A stretch of DNA of 64,000 nt from the NCBI GenBank assembly GCA_002390845.1, contig DGQT01000092.1, positions 65,819-129,818 of the forward strand. The letters are read 5' to 3'. Below are positions 16,839 through 25,196 of this stretch, piece after piece (positions within the stretch are counted from its first letter, which is position 1; the number at the start of each line of letters is the position of its first letter). The notes beneath the pieces are model-generated. The model was not told the origin of the DNA. It did no database searches and saw only the letters and a program-made list of their open reading frames with translations. This DNA is from Chitinophagaceae bacterium UBA4407. Lineage in GTDB: Bacteria > Bacteroidota > Bacteroidia > Chitinophagales > Chitinophagaceae. Made by a program: the position numbers and the translations under genes.

Positions 16839-17732
16839 ATGAACAGAATCAAAACAATCATTTCAGTTGCTGTTGCACTCTTATACCTCTCAACAAATGC
16901 AGAAGCACAAATAGTATCTCCTTACAAACCTGATTTCAATCCACCATTACAGGTAAACAAAATGACGCTGGTATGGAACGATGAATTTAATTACACAGGT
17001 AAACCCAATGCCGCTAACTGGACCTATGAAAATGGATTTGTACGTAACAAAGAATTGCAGTGGTACCAGCCCGGTAATGCCAATTGTAAAAATGGTGTAT
17101 TGCTGATTGAAGGAAGAAAACAGCAAATTTTAAACCCAAACTTTACCAACACCAGTGATCAAGATTGGACCCGCAACAGGCCTTATGCTCAGTACAGTTC
17201 TGCTTCAATAAAAACACAAGGATTACATGAATTTACATTTGGCAGGTTTTTAATCCGTGCAAGGATAGATACAGCATCCGGCTCCTGGCCCGCCATCTGG
17301 AGCTTAGGTGCAGGTAAAATTCCATGGCCCTCCTGTGGCGAAATTGATATCATGGAATTTTACAGGATCAACCATGTTCCAACCATTCTTGCAAATGTTG
17401 CAACAGGAACTGCAGAAGCATATAAAGCAAAATGGTTCAGCGAAAAAATTCCTTTACAAAACTTTATTGCCAATGATAAAGATTGGGTAAAAAAATTTCA
17501 TATATGGAGAATGGATTGGGATAAAGATGGCATCCAGCTTTTTATTGACGATGTATTGGTGAATAAAGTTGTTGCAACCGAAACACTCAATAGTGATGGT
17601 AGCAATCCGTTTCTGCAACCGCAATATCTTTTATTAAATCTTGCTTTAGGCGAAAATGGTGGCGATCCTGCAAACAGTAAATTCCCGATAAAATGTGAAG
17701 TGGATTATGTAAGGGTATATCAGAAGAAATAA
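16839..17732 (+). CDS. Secreted glycoside hydrolase family 16 (beta-glucanase-like)
   Basis: 297 residues. A signal peptide (residues 1-24) ends at NAEAQ. The family catalytic motif EIDIMEF places the nucleophile Glu168, Asp170 and acid/base Glu173 in the ExDxxE arrangement. WNDEFNYTGKPN and DWVKKFHIWRMDWDKDGIQLFIDD surround the concanavalin-type fold, and the protein ends VDYVRVYQKK. GH16 enzymes cleave beta-1,3- or beta-1,3/1,4-glucans, agar or carrageenan, and the substrate cannot be chosen from sequence alone. No SusC/D neighbours are adjacent. Confidence 0.93.
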   Translation: MNRIKTIISVAVALLYLSTNAEAQIVSPYKPDFNPPLQVNKMTLVWNDEFNYTGKPNAANWTYENGFVRNKELQWYQPGNANCKNGVLLIEGRKQQILNPNFTNTSDQDWTRNRPYAQYSSASIKTQGLHEFTFGRFLIRARIDTASGSWPAIWSLGAGKIPWPSCGEIDIMEFYRINHVPTILANVATGTAEAYKAKWFSEKIPLQNFIANDKDWVKKFHIWRMDWDKDGIQLFIDDVLVNKVVATETLNSDGSNPFLQPQYLLLNLALGENGGDPANSKFPIKCEVDYVRVYQKK

Positions 17733-17754
17733 ACACTTACTTATTCATTGAAAC

Positions 17755-18282
17755 TTACTTCACTCCCTTATCTGCATCCCACCAGCCTTTCATTTTTCTG
17801 ATGTAAAGGATCTGCCCGGTGTGGTACGCATTGTGTGTGCCAATATGTGCAATGGTGGAATACCAGCCTTCAAGTTTTTTATCGTCGGCAGCTTCAACAA
17901 CTTTTTCCCATTCGGTAAGAACATCGTTTAGTTTTTTTACTGTTGCAGGCCAGCTCTTTTCATCAACCGGCGAAAATGTTTCTTTATTATCTCCGTTAAA
18001 AGATGGCGTTTTTGAATCTTTGAATTTTGCAAGTGATTGCTGGTTCCAGAAGATAAGGTGCGTTGCCAGTTGAGCGATGGAATGGTTACCGCTGCTGTCT
18101 TTCCAGTTGGCCTGTTCTGCTGTTAACCCTTCTACAGCAAGGCTTGCAGGAACAAACCAATCTTTCTGATCGTGTGTGGTTTTAAGCTGTTCGAGCAGAA
18201 TAAATTTCAAAGTGGGTGCCATTTCAGTTTGTGCAAGAGCAGGTATAGTACAAATTATTAGAAAAATAAAAAGCCATTTCAT
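17755..18282 (-). CDS. Exported DinB-family protein
   Basis: 175 residues when started at the ATG at 18282, where a signal peptide (MKWLFIFLIICTIPALAQ) begins. The longer frame back to 18474 runs into repeat DNA and is rejected. The four-helix DinB/YfiT pattern has its three metal-ligand histidines in LATHLIFWNQQSL, AHIGTHNAYHTGQILYIRK and the central region. The substrate is unknown. Many Bacteroidota carry exported DinB proteins. Convergent with the GH16 gene with only ~22 bases between stops. Confidence 0.85.
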   Translation of the reverse strand: MKWLFIFLIICTIPALAQTEMAPTLKFILLEQLKTTHDQKDWFVPASLAVEGLTAEQANWKDSSGNHSIAQLATHLIFWNQQSLAKFKDSKTPSFNGDNKETFSPVDEKSWPATVKKLNDVLTEWEKVVEAADDKKLEGWYSTIAHIGTHNAYHTGQILYIRKMKGWWDADKGVK

Positions 18283-18442
18283 AATATGTTTTTTTATAAA
18301 TGAACAATAGATGGTGATTTGTAAAAGTATTAAGAAATGGCTGGTATCATTAGAAATGATACACCAGTGGTTGCTGTATTTTAAGTTGCATAGAATTCGG
18401 AACGCACAAGACATGCCGTCGCTTTTATTTTCGCTTTGCTCA

Positions 18443-18487
18443 ATAAAGCTATGGCAGCCGAAGAACGCCGCCACATAAAGCTATGGC
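18443..18487. repeat. Pair of 13-bp direct repeats
   Basis: ATAAAGCTATGGC occurs at 18443-18455 and 18475-18487, 32 bases apart, just left of the divergent-class repeat element. Confidence 0.6.
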
Positions 18488-18517
18488 GTAAAAGAGTGCG
18501 ATCCCGAAATAAATTCG

Positions 18518-18801
18518 CATAGGTGTCAAGCTAATCTTATTTATGCATCTTTCAAATTCTATGTCTGTATGCTCATTGCCGCATGGCGTTGTCCTTGCAA
18601 CGGCGCTGCATCCGCTTCTTTGCTGTGATATGGCTTGTGCCATCGCAGCAATTCCGGCTTTGCCGGAACCGAACCGGCTAAGGCGCCTTGTGCAAGGACG
18701 GGTATTATAACGCACGATGGAAATGGCAGTGTAAAGTCTTTGAAATCCTTTACAGTAAAATGTTTCAGTTTATAATACTGAATTTTAACTTGACGCCCAT
18801 G
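18518..18801. mobile_element. 284-bp MITE-like element with terminal inverted repeats and 13-bp target duplication
   Basis: Left end CATAGGTGTCAAG and right end CTTGACGCCCATG are inverted repeats (11 of 13 match, extended imperfectly by TAA). The flanks are identical 13-mers, CGAAATAAATTCG at 18505-18517 and 18802-18814, as expected for a target-site duplication. No transposase is encoded. The interior is GC-richer than its surroundings and folds into nested hairpins (18591-18699). Mobility would need a transposase elsewhere in the genome. Confidence 0.72.
18591..18699. other. Nested hairpin region inside the MITE-like element
   Basis: An outer stem pairs GTCCTTGCA with TGCAAGGAC, continuing into GGCGC with GCGCC. 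Within it are a stem TGCTG-GAT-GGC with GCC-ATC-CAGCA around TTGT, and a perfect stem TTCCGGC with GCCGGAA around TTT. It could be a structured RNA or merely the folded core of the mobile element. Confidence 0.5.
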
Positions 18802-19137
18802 CGAAATAAATTCGGGATGGGCTGCCACACTTCGCTTAAATGTTGCCATGAAAGAAGAACCCTGAACCGAGCGTGGCAAGTAAGGCTTCATTCATATGCT
18901 TCAGCCGGGCTCCTCATTGTCTTTTAAAAAAATCCTGCAGAGCCTTGCGGCCCCACAGGATTCGAGATTTCAGGATTCCGGGTTCTATTCTTTTACAATT
19001 TTTACGATGGTGTTTTGCTGCCACGGGTAAATACAAGAGATTGCTTTCGTTGATGAATATGCTGACCTAGTATATATTGGCAGCCAGAGCGGAAAGGAAA
19101 GGTGAACTACGCCCTTTTTGTAAAAAACTTATAGTAA

Positions 19138-19170
19138 GCATTTGCATTTTGAGGCAAATGCTTTATGTTA
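19138..19170 (-). terminator. Hairpin downstream of secreted hypothetical gene
   Basis: AGCATTTGC and GCAAATGCT form a perfect 9-bp stem with an eight-base loop, about 70 bases beyond the stop codon at 19234. The following T-rich stretch is modest. Confidence 0.55.
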
Positions 19171-19233
19171 TTCGTTCATTATAACAATGCAAATTTTAAA
19201 AGTGAATTTTAGTTTTATTAAGTGAGCCAGTAA

Positions 19234-20013
19234 TTATCTACCAGGCGCAAGTAGGTTTGCCCCGCTTTGGATGTTATTGATAAATTGCTGAACTATTTGT
19301 CTCTGGCTTATCATATAATTTGGATCCATTTTTTTAACTGCAACAATTTTTGGATATACACTTGTGCCTGAGTCGTATATTTTAGCTCTTATTGTAGCCA
19401 TCGTTTTTATAGCTTCTTGAATACTTGTTGTTGTTAATTCATTAAGTACCGGTGTTAATGCGGTAATTTCTTTTGATTCAAGACCAATTACATTAATCTT
19501 AATTTGACCTTTTGTTTTCTTACTATTGATAGTTAATCCTCCGCTAAAAATCTGGCTGAGATTGAGATTTTTTTCTTTAGTAGTTATTGATCCGCTGATT
19601 CTGATGCCAACGCCAATTAAGAGCTCACCAATCTTTGCTGTATCATTATAAACTTCCACAACTCTGCATTGTAACCAATCTGCATTAATATTATAAGTGT
19701 TGTTTTTACTTGAAAATGAATTGATAAGATAATTTATTTGGCCACTATTATCTGTCAAAGAAATCGTTGTGTACGAATTTATGTCGTTTATAAAATGCCG
19801 CAATGCATCAAATTGTTTTGCTTGCCATAAATCCAGAATTGCTCCGTTTACTGTACCACTTGCATCATAAGTTGCGATATCCCCACCAAATTCAACCGGG
19901 GAAATAGGTATAAACTCTGTGTATTTACTTTCAGGTAAACTTTCTGCAGATTTTTGAGCAAATGATGCAAAAGAAAAGAATGTTAGAATACTAATTAAAA
20001 TACTCTTTTTCAT
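19234..20013 (-). CDS. Secreted hypothetical protein
   Basis: 259 residues from the ATG at 20013, where a signal peptide begins (MKKSILISILTFFSFASFAQ). The in-frame extension to 20055 is rejected. Visible features are an internal GQINYLINSFSSKNN beta segment and a C-terminal VYPKIVAVKKMDPNYMISQRQIVQQFINNI. I do not recognise a family. It is divergent from the three-gene unit 20228-22322, with a short palindrome between them. Base composition is more AT-rich than that of neighbouring metabolic genes. Confidence 0.8.
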   Translation of the reverse strand: MKKSILISILTFFSFASFAQKSAESLPESKYTEFIPISPVEFGGDIATYDASGTVNGAILDLWQAKQFDALRHFINDINSYTTISLTDNSGQINYLINSFSSKNNTYNINADWLQCRVVEVYNDTAKIGELLIGVGIRISGSITTKEKNLNLSQIFSGGLTINSKKTKGQIKINVIGLESKEITALTPVLNELTTTSIQEAIKTMATIRAKIYDSGTSVYPKIVAVKKMDPNYMISQRQIVQQFINNIQSGANLLAPGR

Positions 20014-20098
20014 AATTGATAATTTTAAAGCTGAATTATTTTTTTCAAATGTCAAATTGATTTTTTATTACTATATCAGTAATTACACTCTTTTTAAT

Positions 20099-20114
20099 AC
20101 CGTGAAAACACGGT
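20099..20114. promoter_or_regulatory. Small palindrome in divergent intergenic region
   Basis: ACCGTG and CACGGT flank AAAA. The position between two divergent genes (20013 minus, 20228 plus) would suit an operator, but nothing else supports this. Confidence 0.35.
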
Positions 20115-20227
20115 GTAGAAAGGGTGATTTAACGGTATGTAATATTATTTTTTGAGTGGAACTTGCGGGAGAATTTATAAAGAAGTAAATTCAAAAATCA
20201 TTTTTTAAAACTTTAAAAAAATCAAGT

Positions 20228-20905
20228 ATGCCAAACTTTATGAGGGTTACAGGAAAAAGTGTACCTAACGACCCAGATATTTTAGATATTAATTTAGCTG
20301 ATGATTTTAATGATGTAACAGGTTTTGGGCAGCCCATCACTGCAGGTTTCGCTAAAAGGTTAGTAAGGCAATATGTCGAAGAGTATATTAGTGCATATGA
20401 AGTCATTAAATTAATTGACGCAAATGCGACCGGCACTTACAATGCCATTAAAGCAATGCCTGAATATGACGCTTTAAAAAGACTTATGGATCCTTCTAAC
20501 CATATTATTTCGGGTGTTTTTGGAAAGGAAACCTTATTACAATTGCTTGCACAAAAAACAGCAGAAGGTGTTAGATACATTTTTGGTCAATATAGAATAC
20601 CTGCACAGGGCATGGAGCCCGCAAAATATAAAACTACTCTTGTTCTTGTAGGAGTAAAAGAAACAAAGGCTGGAACAGTTGGGGGAAGCCCAGCAGAATC
20701 AGAAGGTTTGCACCCCGATATGAAAGCCGTTGTTGAAGCAACTAGTGTTCATAAACCTGACGATAAAATGCTTGTAGAAGTTCATGGCAGTAGCAAAACT
20801 GTAGCTGAAATTGCAGAAATGATTGGAATGCCGAAGGATGGAATGCATGAAAGTACTAAAGAAGAAAAAATGGCGTTTTTACATAAATTATTTAGTAATT
20901 ATTAA
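20228..20905 (+). CDS. Hypothetical protein, first gene of a three-gene unit
   Basis: 225 residues, soluble, without signal peptide. It begins MPNFMRVTGKSVPNDPDILD and contains DDFNDVTGFGQPITAGFAKRL, a helical region (about 55-120) and KYKTTLVLVGVKETKAGT. The C-terminus is acidic and helical. I do not recognise the family. Its stop overlaps the next start (TAATG), so it is translationally coupled to the membrane protein that follows and may be linked functionally to the histidine kinase further on. A strong hairpin with a U-tract lies 60 bases beyond its stop. Confidence 0.82.
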   Translation: MPNFMRVTGKSVPNDPDILDINLADDFNDVTGFGQPITAGFAKRLVRQYVEEYISAYEVIKLIDANATGTYNAIKAMPEYDALKRLMDPSNHIISGVFGKETLLQLLAQKTAEGVRYIFGQYRIPAQGMEPAKYKTTLVLVGVKETKAGTVGGSPAESEGLHPDMKAVVEATSVHKPDDKMLVEVHGSSKTVAEIAEMIGMPKDGMHESTKEEKMAFLHKLFSNY

Positions 20906-21558
20906 TGCCTACGATATCGGATATACTTTATTACGCCATATTGTTTACGGCATTGACAATGAGCTTCAAGGCCAGGCCTTCCAACATCCCTGGCCTTGTT
21001 ATTTTTAGGCTACTTATATGTGTTGCTTTTGCAAATGAGATGATTTCACAAATACTTAGAATTTTAAAAATGGATGATAACCCACCACATTATTTTTATA
21101 TTCCTTTTGAATATTTGTTACTTACTTTATTTTATCGAAAAAATACTAAAAGTTTAGTGTTAAAAAAAATTATGTTATGGTCAATATATGGGTACATTTT
21201 TTTTGCCATAGTCTTTAATATTATTGATAATAAATTTGAGCATTATCCCTCTGGTATTTACAATGTAAGTTGTGTCTTTAATATTATTTGGATAGGCTTG
21301 CTTTTATATGATCTTGAGAATCTTGAGAATCTTGAAATAATATCAGTGCCTATGTTTTGGATACTTGCTTCATTACTATTATTTTATTCTGGTATTTTCT
21401 TTTTTAATGCTTCTTATAATTATTTCATTAAAACAGATACGGCCTTAGCTATAAATTTGAGAACTTATGTTAACACAATGCTGAATAATATTTTGTATCT
21501 AACATTGGCTTATGCTTTTTCATGTTCATGGAGAAACAAGAAGTTTTCATATCAGTAA
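20905..21558 (+). CDS. Multi-pass membrane protein of unknown function
   Basis: 217 residues with six or seven predicted membrane helices (about 8-22, 30-47, 65-80, 88-108, 118-135, 148-170, 185-205) and a conserved-looking YFYIPFEYLLLTLFYRK between them. Such proteins often precede sensor kinases in Bacteroidota and resemble their membrane sensor part. It starts in the TAATG overlap with the upstream gene, and its 3' end overlaps the kinase start by 37 bases. An intrinsic-terminator-like hairpin lies inside its first 35 codons. Confidence 0.78.
   Translation: MPTISDILYYAILFTALTMSFKARPSNIPGLVIFRLLICVAFANEMISQILRILKMDDNPPHYFYIPFEYLLLTLFYRKNTKSLVLKKIMLWSIYGYIFFAIVFNIIDNKFEHYPSGIYNVSCVFNIIWIGLLLYDLENLENLEIISVPMFWILASLLLFYSGIFFFNASYNYFIKTDTALAINLRTYVNTMLNNILYLTLAYAFSCSWRNKKFSYQ
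20967..21006 (+). terminator. Terminator-like hairpin inside the membrane-protein reading frame
   Basis: CAAGGCCAGG (20967-20976) and CCTGGCCTTG (20989-20998) form a perfect 10-bp stem with a 12-base loop, followed by TTATTTTT. By position it can end the first gene's transcript. Because translation of the downstream gene crosses it, coupling or read-through would decide expression of the kinase. Confidence 0.7.
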
Positions 21559-22322
21559 TTGTAGGAATATTATTAATGATATTTCTTTCAACAGTTTTTA
21601 TACTGTCTATTGTACGTTATAACAAAAAGCTATATAAACATTTGAAAGAAAAGCAACACATGCAAACCACTTTCCAAAACACCCTCCTCCAAACCCGTCT
21701 CGAAATACAAGAAGAAACATTTAAAACCATCAGCCAGGAAATACATGATAATATTGGCCAGTCACTCAGTTTTGTAAAACTTAACCTGAATACGATTGAC
21801 GATACATCCCCGGCCACCAAAGAAAAAATTACAGAGTCAAAAAACCTGCTTACCAAAACCATACACGACCTCCGCGATATTGCCCGCAGTCTTAATCCCG
21901 ATTTTATCAACGAGCTTGGCCTGTATGGTGCCATTGAACAACAAGTGCAGCTGCTCGAAAAAACCGGTGAATATAAAACCGCATTTATGGTAACAGGCGA
22001 TGCTTATAGAAATGATCTGCAGCGCGAACTTGTTGTGTTTCGCATTGTACAGGAACTGCTGAATAATGCGGTTAAACATGCAGCCGCAAACGAAGTAAGT
22101 ATCGTGATGGATTATCAGCCGGAGAAGTTGAGTATCACTGTACACGACAACGGCAAAGGGTTTGATGTGGAAGCCATGGATTCGGTGCAGCATAACAATG
22201 GCCTTGGCCTGCGCAATATGCACAACAGAATGACGCTAATAAAAGGCAGCATTACCATTAACAGCAAACCCATGGAGGGAACAACAGCAATTATAGAACT
22301 CCCAAAACAAGGGAACCCGTAA
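21522..22322 (+). CDS. Sensor histidine kinase (HisKA_3 / NarL-type)
   Basis: 266 residues. One membrane helix (about 9-32) is followed by a coiled coil. The dimerisation/phosphoacceptor box is EIHDNIGQSLSFVKLNLN (His about residue 74). The ATPase domain has the N-box RIVQELLNNAVKHA, HDNGKGFD and NNGLGLRNMHNRM. This is the class that pairs with LuxR/NarL response regulators, but none is adjacent. It has almost no extracellular region, so it may sense through the upstream membrane protein, whose gene it overlaps. An alternative start is the second ATG at 21528. Confidence 0.92.
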   Translation: MFMEKQEVFISVIVGILLMIFLSTVFILSIVRYNKKLYKHLKEKQHMQTTFQNTLLQTRLEIQEETFKTISQEIHDNIGQSLSFVKLNLNTIDDTSPATKEKITESKNLLTKTIHDLRDIARSLNPDFINELGLYGAIEQQVQLLEKTGEYKTAFMVTGDAYRNDLQRELVVFRIVQELLNNAVKHAAANEVSIVMDYQPEKLSITVHDNGKGFDVEAMDSVQHNNGLGLRNMHNRMTLIKGSITINSKPMEGTTAIIELPKQGNP

Positions 22323-22340
22323 ACAGTGTTTCCTGATTTA

Positions 22341-23474
22341 TTATTTCTTAATAGCGAGTGTATTTCCTAATTCATGAGCATTACGAACCAGGTTGGCATA
22401 AGTATTTTTCAGAGCCTCATCTAGTGACACGTTTTCATTATTAATGGCCAATAATTCATCAAAGTATTGATGGAGCCTGCGATCTGTTTTCTCAGGCACT
22501 TTACCTGCCATACCAATAACGGGGATGCCTTTTTCTTTTGCCCTGTATGCCACGCCAAACGGGGCTTTGCCTTCTAACGTTTGTGCATCTATACTTCCTT
22601 CGCCGGTAATTAACAGATCAGCATTTCTCAGTGAATGATTAAAGCCGGTGATATCAAGAAAATATTCAATCCCGGGTACCAGTTTTGCATTTAATAGAAC
22701 GGATAAACCGGCGGCAACGCCACCTGCTGCACCGCCATGTTTTATAAGCGCCATGTCTTTACCTGTTGCTTCAAAAATAACTTCACGCAATTTTGTAAGC
22801 CCATGCTCCAGCGTTATTACATCGGTTGTATTCGCGCCTTTTTGCGGGCCAAAGATTTTTGCTGCACCATTCTCGCCAAGCAATGTATTTTCAACATCGC
22901 AAAGAACCACCAACTGAACATTCAATATTTTTTTATCAATAGATGACAGATCCATTACATCAAGACTGCTTAAATATTCCAGTACCGGATTTATAATATT
23001 TCCAATTGTATCTCTAAACCGAACACCAAGCGCATTCAATATTCCTGTACCGCCATCAACCGTTGCGCTGCCACCAATGCATAAAATAATCTTGGTTACA
23101 TTTTTACTTAATGCATGTTTTATTAATTCGCCAGTTCCGAATGTTGTTGCTTTTAAAGGATTGTGTTCATGTGGCCGCAGCAGTTTTATTCCTGATGCAT
23201 TTGCGAGTTCTATTACTGCGGTTTGTGCATCATCAATTAAACCAAAAGTGGTAATTATTTTTCTAAATAAAGGATCGTGTACTTCGGCATTGATAATTGT
23301 GCCGTTGAATTTTTTTATTAATAAATCTGCGGTTCCATCTCCACCATCACCAATAGGGTAACATTCACTGGTATGTTGCAGCTTACTTTGCTTTAAGCCT
23401 TTGCTGATGGCTTCTGCAGCTTCCCCTGCACTCAGGCTGTTCTTAAATGCATTGGGTGCTATGAGTATATGCAT
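22341..23474 (-). CDS. garK: Glycerate kinase (GarK/GlxK family)
   Basis: 377 residues, the standard length of the class II glycerate kinase family. Diagnostic segments are APNAFKNSLSAGEAAEAI at the start, PIGDGGDGTADLL, ELANASGIKLL, CIGGSATVDGGTGILNALG and ITGEGSIDAQTLEGKAP. It phosphorylates D-glycerate, usually to 2-phosphoglycerate, feeding glycolysis. It follows the GntP permease gene on the same strand with ~155 bases between, including a repeat arm. The context suggests uptake and use of glycerate or a related sugar acid. Confidence 0.95.
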   Translation of the reverse strand: MHILIAPNAFKNSLSAGEAAEAISKGLKQSKLQHTSECYPIGDGGDGTADLLIKKFNGTIINAEVHDPLFRKIITTFGLIDDAQTAVIELANASGIKLLRPHEHNPLKATTFGTGELIKHALSKNVTKIILCIGGSATVDGGTGILNALGVRFRDTIGNIINPVLEYLSSLDVMDLSSIDKKILNVQLVVLCDVENTLLGENGAAKIFGPQKGANTTDVITLEHGLTKLREVIFEATGKDMALIKHGGAAGGVAAGLSVLLNAKLVPGIEYFLDITGFNHSLRNADLLITGEGSIDAQTLEGKAPFGVAYRAKEKGIPVIGMAGKVPEKTDRRLHQYFDELLAINNENVSLDEALKNTYANLVRNAHELGNTLAIKK

Positions 23475-23566
23475 TGTTCCATTTTATTAAAAGTGCGTTG
23501 TAAACCTTTGAAAATTATTATGATATTATTGAGAAAAACGTTGCACATTTTGCTCAATATATAATC

Positions 23567-23630
23567 TGAATGTACAAGTGTGCGACGCAACTAAAGTTTC
23601 ATGCTTATTCAACTGCCCGGCTCAAAAAAA
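23567..23630 (-). repeat. Right arm, GTGTGCGACGC core, abutting permease stop codon
   Basis: AATGTACAAGTGTGCGACGC, AACTAAAGTTTCATG and outer CCCGGCTCAAAAAAA. The A-run ends one base before the reverse-complement stop codon at 23631. Confidence 0.82.
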
Positions 23631-24965
23631 CTACGGTATCAATATAAATGATAACAGGTAAACCATCAGGAAAGTAATTAATCCCATGAATATTGTTGCT
23701 ACAGAATATACTCTTAACATGGTCTTCATATCCAACCCGGAGAACTTTGCAATTACCCAGAAATAAGCATCGTTGGCGTGGGAGATCATCATAGAACCTG
23801 CGCCCATGCTTAGCACGCAAAGTAATTTACCGTTATCACTTTCTAATCCCAAAGTGTGAAGCAACGGCTGTACAACAGAAGCTGCTGTGATAATTGCAAC
23901 AGTAGAAGAACCCTGTGCTGTTTTCAACATAAATGTTAGTAAAAAAGGGAACAAAATTCCCATGCTGCTTAATGATGCTGCTGCGCTAAAATGCCCGCCA
24001 ATATTGGTTGCAGCGAGTACTGCACCAAAGGCGCCACCAGCGCCGATGATCACCAAGATACCACCGGCTTTTTCAGTGCCTTCTGATAATAATTTACCCA
24101 ATGCTTCTTTCTTCCAGTTGCGCTTGCAATTGAATGCAAGCATAACGCCGACAGATAATGCGATCACCGGATCGCCCAGAAAATTAAACAGACTAAGCCA
24201 CCAACCTGCAATATCTTTTTCGATAACCAGGAAAGATTTTACAGCAATCAAGATGATGGGAACTACAACCGGAAGAAAGGATCTAATAACTGAAGGTTGA
24301 TCTTTAAATGTTTCAATTGTTGCTATGGCTTCATGTGAAACAGTTTTGATTTTTTTACCTGCATACCCTGCCCATAAATGGCCAATGATCAGTGCGGGAA
24401 TGGCGACCAATATTCCTGCCAACATCAGTTTACCAACATCAACCCCAATAGTTCCCGCCGCCGCTGCCGCACCCGGGTGCGGTGGTATTAAACAGTGTAC
24501 AGAAAATAAACCGGTAGCCAGTGACACACTCATTATTACTGCTGAAACACCCGTTCGTTTTGCAATAGGATTGGTTAATCCGCTGAGTACAATATAACCT
24601 GAATCGCAAAAGATGGGAAGCCCTACTATAAAACCTGTGATGCTCATTGCAAATGCCGCATGGCGCTCACCAACTTTTTTTAAAATAAATGCGGCCATTA
24701 CTTTTGTGCTGCCGGTGTATTCAAGTAATACACCAAGTGTAGTACCAAGTACAATAATAAAACCCAGCGATTTCATGATATTACCAAAGCCGTCTTTTAC
24801 AGAAACGATAATCATTTCACCGGGCATCTGAACACCAAGGCCAACAATAAAACATGCAATGAATAATGCAAAAAAAGCATGTATATGATACCTGGCTGTT
24901 AATACAACTATTGCAGCAATACCGATTGATAAAACGATTAATACCTGCAGAAAAGAGTTGGTCAT
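23631..24965 (-). CDS. GntP family permease (gluconate/glycerate:H+ symporter)
   Basis: 444 residues with about 12 hydrophobic helices. GntP hallmarks are LGTTLGVLLEYTGSTKVMA, GLPIFCDSGYIVLSGL, LIPPHPGAAAAAGTIGVD and AAIITAASVVQPLL-like text near the C-terminus. The family imports gluconate, idonate, fructuronate or glycerate with protons. The adjacent glycerate kinase makes D-glycerate the best guess. The gene is exactly bracketed by two repeat arms, one touching its stop and one ~60 bases beyond its start. The ROK regulator is divergent. Confidence 0.93.
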   Translation of the reverse strand: MTNSFLQVLIVLSIGIAAIVVLTARYHIHAFFALFIACFIVGLGVQMPGEMIIVSVKDGFGNIMKSLGFIIVLGTTLGVLLEYTGSTKVMAAFILKKVGERHAAFAMSITGFIVGLPIFCDSGYIVLSGLTNPIAKRTGVSAVIMSVSLATGLFSVHCLIPPHPGAAAAAGTIGVDVGKLMLAGILVAIPALIIGHLWAGYAGKKIKTVSHEAIATIETFKDQPSVIRSFLPVVVPIILIAVKSFLVIEKDIAGWWLSLFNFLGDPVIALSVGVMLAFNCKRNWKKEALGKLLSEGTEKAGGILVIIGAGGAFGAVLAATNIGGHFSAAASLSSMGILFPFLLTFMLKTAQGSSTVAIITAASVVQPLLHTLGLESDNGKLLCVLSMGAGSMMISHANDAYFWVIAKFSGLDMKTMLRVYSVATIFMGLITFLMVYLLSFILIP

Positions 24966-25023
24966 TTCACACTTTTAAATCTTTGTACAAGTTAATGCAG
25001 CAGTTTAAATAAAGAATGAAATT

Positions 25024-25080
25024 ATTTTGAACCGGGCAGTTGAATATGAGTTGAGCTATGGTTGCGTCGCACACTTCTGC
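25024..25080 (+). repeat. Left arm, GCGTCGCACAC core, in permease/ROK divergent region
   Basis: TTTTGAACCGGGCAG, then TTGAGCTATGGTTGCGTCGC and ACACTTC. It mirrors the arm at 23567-23630 across the permease gene. Nothing else is clear in the 24966-25196 gap. Confidence 0.8.
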
Positions 25081-25196
25081 TGCAAAACATTATTAAACTT
25101 TCAACAGCCTGACGCTATCCCTATTTTTAAAAAATATTTCTTCAGCAATCTTTTTTAATAAATTATTTATATATTCGATTGCTTTAATCTTCTTTC

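Larger units (their letters stand above)
18495..18918. repeat. Divergent-class (GCCACGCTCGG) element interrupted by a MITE-like insertion
   Basis: Left part: GTGCGATCCCGAAATAAATT (18496-18515). Right part: AATTCGGGATGGGCTGCCAC, then CTTCGCTTAAATG, GAACCGAGCGTGGCAAG and an outer end AGCCGGGCTCCTCATT (18807-18918). Removing 18518-18814 gives a sequence matching the uninterrupted copy at 55201-55330 nearly base for base. The 18919-19233 stretch shows no gene, only two hairpins (about 18929-18962 and 19138-19162). Confidence 0.78.

Noticed and set aside
18559..18891. 110-residue minus-strand frame
   Set aside because: It spans the MITE-like element and repeat arm. No start context or family resemblance.
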